Origin: an uncultured Pseudomonadota bacterium
GTDB lineage: Bacteria > Myxococcota_A > Polyangia > HGW-17
NCBI GenBank assembly: GCA_938004375.1
Contig: CALKWH010000466.1
Location: 1-7,434 of the forward strand
Direction: 5' to 3'
Length of the DNA: 7,434 bases
Position numbers and translations under genes: made by a program
Notes under the pieces: generated by a model
Databases searched by the model: none
What the model saw: the letters and a program-made list of their open reading frames with translations, nothing else
Told to the model about the DNA's origin: nothing
In this document: piece by piece, positions 6,377 through 7,434 of the stretch
Numbering within the stretch: the stretch's first letter is position 1
Layout of the letters: each line of letters opens with the position of its first letter

Positions 6377-7309
6377 ATGCCAGACTCCCAGAACACCCAG
6401 GAAATGTTGTACAAATCCATCCTCGACAACATCTCCGACGGCATCTACGTCATCGACCTGCACAGCCGTATCGTCTACTGGAACCCGGCGGCCGAGCGGA
6501 TCACGGGGTACCCCCGCCAGGAGACCCTCGGGAAGCGCTGCTGCGAGACCTTCCTGAGGCAGATCGACGAGGAGGGCGAGGCGACGTGCGGACACTGCCC
6601 CGGGAAGATGGCCCTCGGGGATCACCAAGTGCACGAGCGCAACGTCTACGTCCAGCACCGGGACGGCTACCGCATGCCCATCGTCCTCAAGGCCGCGCCG
6701 CTCATGGGTCCAGGCGGCACGTTGCTGGGCGTCGTGCACATCTTCCACGACAATTCCTTCAACGAGTTGATCTACCAGAACCTCGAGGAGCTCAAGAAGC
6801 AGGTCTACGTCGACCGCCTCACCGGCCTGTTCAACCGCCAGTACCTGGAGATGCGCATCAACGGGCGCATCGACGAGTTCCGCCGCTACGGCTGGGGCTT
6901 CGGCCTGCTCTTCATCGACATCGACCACTTCAAGGACGTCAACGACCGCTACGGCCACACCACCGGCGACGAGATCCTGAAGCTGGTGGCGCAGACCTTC
7001 CAGGCCAACACGCGGCCCAGCGACGTGTTCGGTCGCTGGGGCGGCGAGGAGTTCGTGGGGCTCATCGGATCGGCCGCCGAGCACGACCTGATGCACGTGG
7101 CCCGCCGCTTCCGCATGCTGGTGGCCAACTCCCAACTGCGCGGCGGCGACGAGATCATCCACGTCACCATCTCGGTGGGCGCCACCCTGGCGCGCCTCGA
7201 CGACACCATCGAGACCCTGGTCCAGCGCGCGGATCAACTCATGTACCAGAGCAAGGTCAGCGGCCGCAACCGCGTCACCATGGAGTTCACCAACCCCCTG
7301 GCGACGTGA
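6377..7309 (+). CDS. PAS-GGDEF diguanylate cyclase
   Basis: Predicted cytoplasmic signalling enzyme making cyclic di-GMP from two GTP, controlled by an N-terminal PAS sensor. It has 310 residues and no membrane segment. The PAS domain spans about 12-125 (DGIYVID, YWNPAAERITGY, then HRDGYRMPI). It holds a cysteine set, C55-C56 and C71-x2-C74, seen in a recurrent group of bacterial PAS-GGDEF sensors, suggesting metal, Fe-S or redox sensing. A short helical linker (about 128-145) leads to the GGDEF domain (about 146-305): DRLTGLFNR, metal-binding IDIDHFK (D181, D183), signature GGEEF (222-226), and SVGATLA. R213-P-S-D216 lies five residues before GGEEF and matches the inhibitory I-site, so product feedback is expected. 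The enzyme looks intact. GAGG 5 nt before the ATG is the ribosome binding site. It probably shares a transcript with the preceding gene. Confidence 0.95.
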   Translation: MPDSQNTQEMLYKSILDNISDGIYVIDLHSRIVYWNPAAERITGYPRQETLGKRCCETFLRQIDEEGEATCGHCPGKMALGDHQVHERNVYVQHRDGYRMPIVLKAAPLMGPGGTLLGVVHIFHDNSFNELIYQNLEELKKQVYVDRLTGLFNRQYLEMRINGRIDEFRRYGWGFGLLFIDIDHFKDVNDRYGHTTGDEILKLVAQTFQANTRPSDVFGRWGGEEFVGLIGSAAEHDLMHVARRFRMLVANSQLRGGDEIIHVTISVGATLARLDDTIETLVQRADQLMYQSKVSGRNRVTMEFTNPLAT

Positions 7310-7311
7310 TC

Positions 7312-7350
7312 CCCCCGTAAAGCGACCGTCTTCGGTCGCCCTACAGGGGG
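7312..7350 (+). terminator. Long GC-rich hairpin after the diguanylate cyclase
   Basis: It begins 3 nt after the TGA. GCGACCG (7322-7328) and CGGTCGC (7333-7339) form a 7-bp stem around TCTT. The structure extends outwards through GTA/TAC (7317-7319 with 7342-7344) and CCCCC/GGGGG (7312-7316 with 7346-7350), with a 2x2 internal loop and one bulged A. No U-run follows, so it may act as a Rho-assisted or RNA-protecting 3' structure. Hairpins of this kind also occur as dispersed intergenic repeats. Confidence 0.55.
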
Positions 7351-7387
7351 CTAACATATGTGGAAGCATCCAATTTATGCTAGCCCC
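7347..7387 (+). repeat. Nested inverted repeat at the fragment end
   Basis: GGGGCTAACATA (7347-7358) and TATGCTAGCCCC (7376-7387) pair in 11 of 12 positions, with one A-C mismatch. The 17-nt interior holds a second stem, TGGA/TCCA around AGCA (7361-7372). The block is AT-richer than the genes. It shares GGGG (7347-7350) with the preceding hairpin, so the two cannot form completely at once. It may be a terminator, a small repeat, or the edge of a mobile element cut off by the assembly. Confidence 0.6.
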
Positions 7388-7388
7388 G

Positions 7389-7434
7389 AGATCGGAAGAG
7401 CACACGTCTGAACTCCAGTCACCGAATACGATCT
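7389..7434. other. Illumina adapter/index contamination (right end)
   Basis: Bases 7389-7422 are the forward TruSeq index adapter (AGATCGGAAGAGC to CAGTCAC). An 8-nt index CGAATACG (7423-7430) and ATCT of the P7 segment follow. Bases 7389-7432 are the exact reverse complement of 1-44. Minus-strand translation gives the familiar artefact peptide CSSDL. Real sequence stops at about 7388. Confidence 0.98.

Noticed and set aside
6338..7405. Minus-strand 355-codon frame opposite the diguanylate cyclase
   Set aside because: It starts inside the adapter (MCSSDL is the typical adapter translation), and its body is the antisense of an intact PAS-GGDEF gene.
1..7434. Terminal inverted repeats suggesting a transposon or linear plasmid
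   Set aside because: The repeats are exactly adapter plus index sequence. No transposase, integrase or replication gene is present.

Overview
The window looks like a GC-rich chromosomal fragment from a Gram-negative, diderm bacterium. The signs are a TonB/ExbB/ExbD system, an outer-membrane TonB-dependent receptor, a beta-barrel-like exported protein and strong GC preference at third codon positions. The style of the genes (TonB-type domain and carboxypeptidase-regulatory-like domain ahead of the receptor plug, a cysteine-rich secreted protein with a D-x-D-x-D-G motif, a cysteine-containing PAS-GGDEF protein) recalls Myxococcota and other former Deltaproteobacteria. That placement is an impression from family style, not a demonstrated assignment. 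Both ends (1-44 and 7389-7434) are Illumina TruSeq-type adapter plus index sequence, so the biological sequence is 45-7388 and the receptor gene is cut by the assembly, not by nature.

Minus strand, 5476 down to 45: a probable promoter (5450-5476) drives what looks like one five-gene operon. In transcription order it holds a secreted cysteine-rich protein of unknown function (5424-4480), an ExbB-type proton-channel subunit (4419-3730), ExbD (3733-3275), TonB (3264-2542) and a TonB-dependent receptor (2545 to beyond 45). Spacing is 60 nt, a 4-nt overlap, 10 nt and a 4-nt overlap. ExbB and ExbD would use the proton motive force to energise TonB, which would open the receptor for import of an unidentified ligand. 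The receptor carries its own TonB C-terminal-like domain between the signal peptide and the regulatory/plug domains. It appears to start at TTG, with its Shine-Dalgarno inside the last codons of tonB. A regular array of nine 7-bp palindromes (GTCNGAC, period 9 bp) lies inside its N-terminal coding region.

Plus strand, 5523 to 7387: a weak promoter candidate precedes a complete tRNA-Lys(UUU) gene with encoded CCA (5563-5638). The final A of CCA is also the first base of the ATG of a signal-peptide-bearing, outer-membrane-like protein (5638-6354). A PAS-GGDEF diguanylate cyclase (6377-7309) follows 22 nt later. The fragment ends in two overlapping inverted repeats that share a GGGG block (7312-7350 and 7347-7387) and probably act as a factor-independent or processing-type 3' end.

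The observations most worth a second look are the TonB-domain/receptor fusion, the in-frame palindrome array at the receptor N-terminus, and the tRNA/ORF overlap, where tRNA 3' maturation and translation compete for the same transcript. No unambiguous new multi-gene system is evident.
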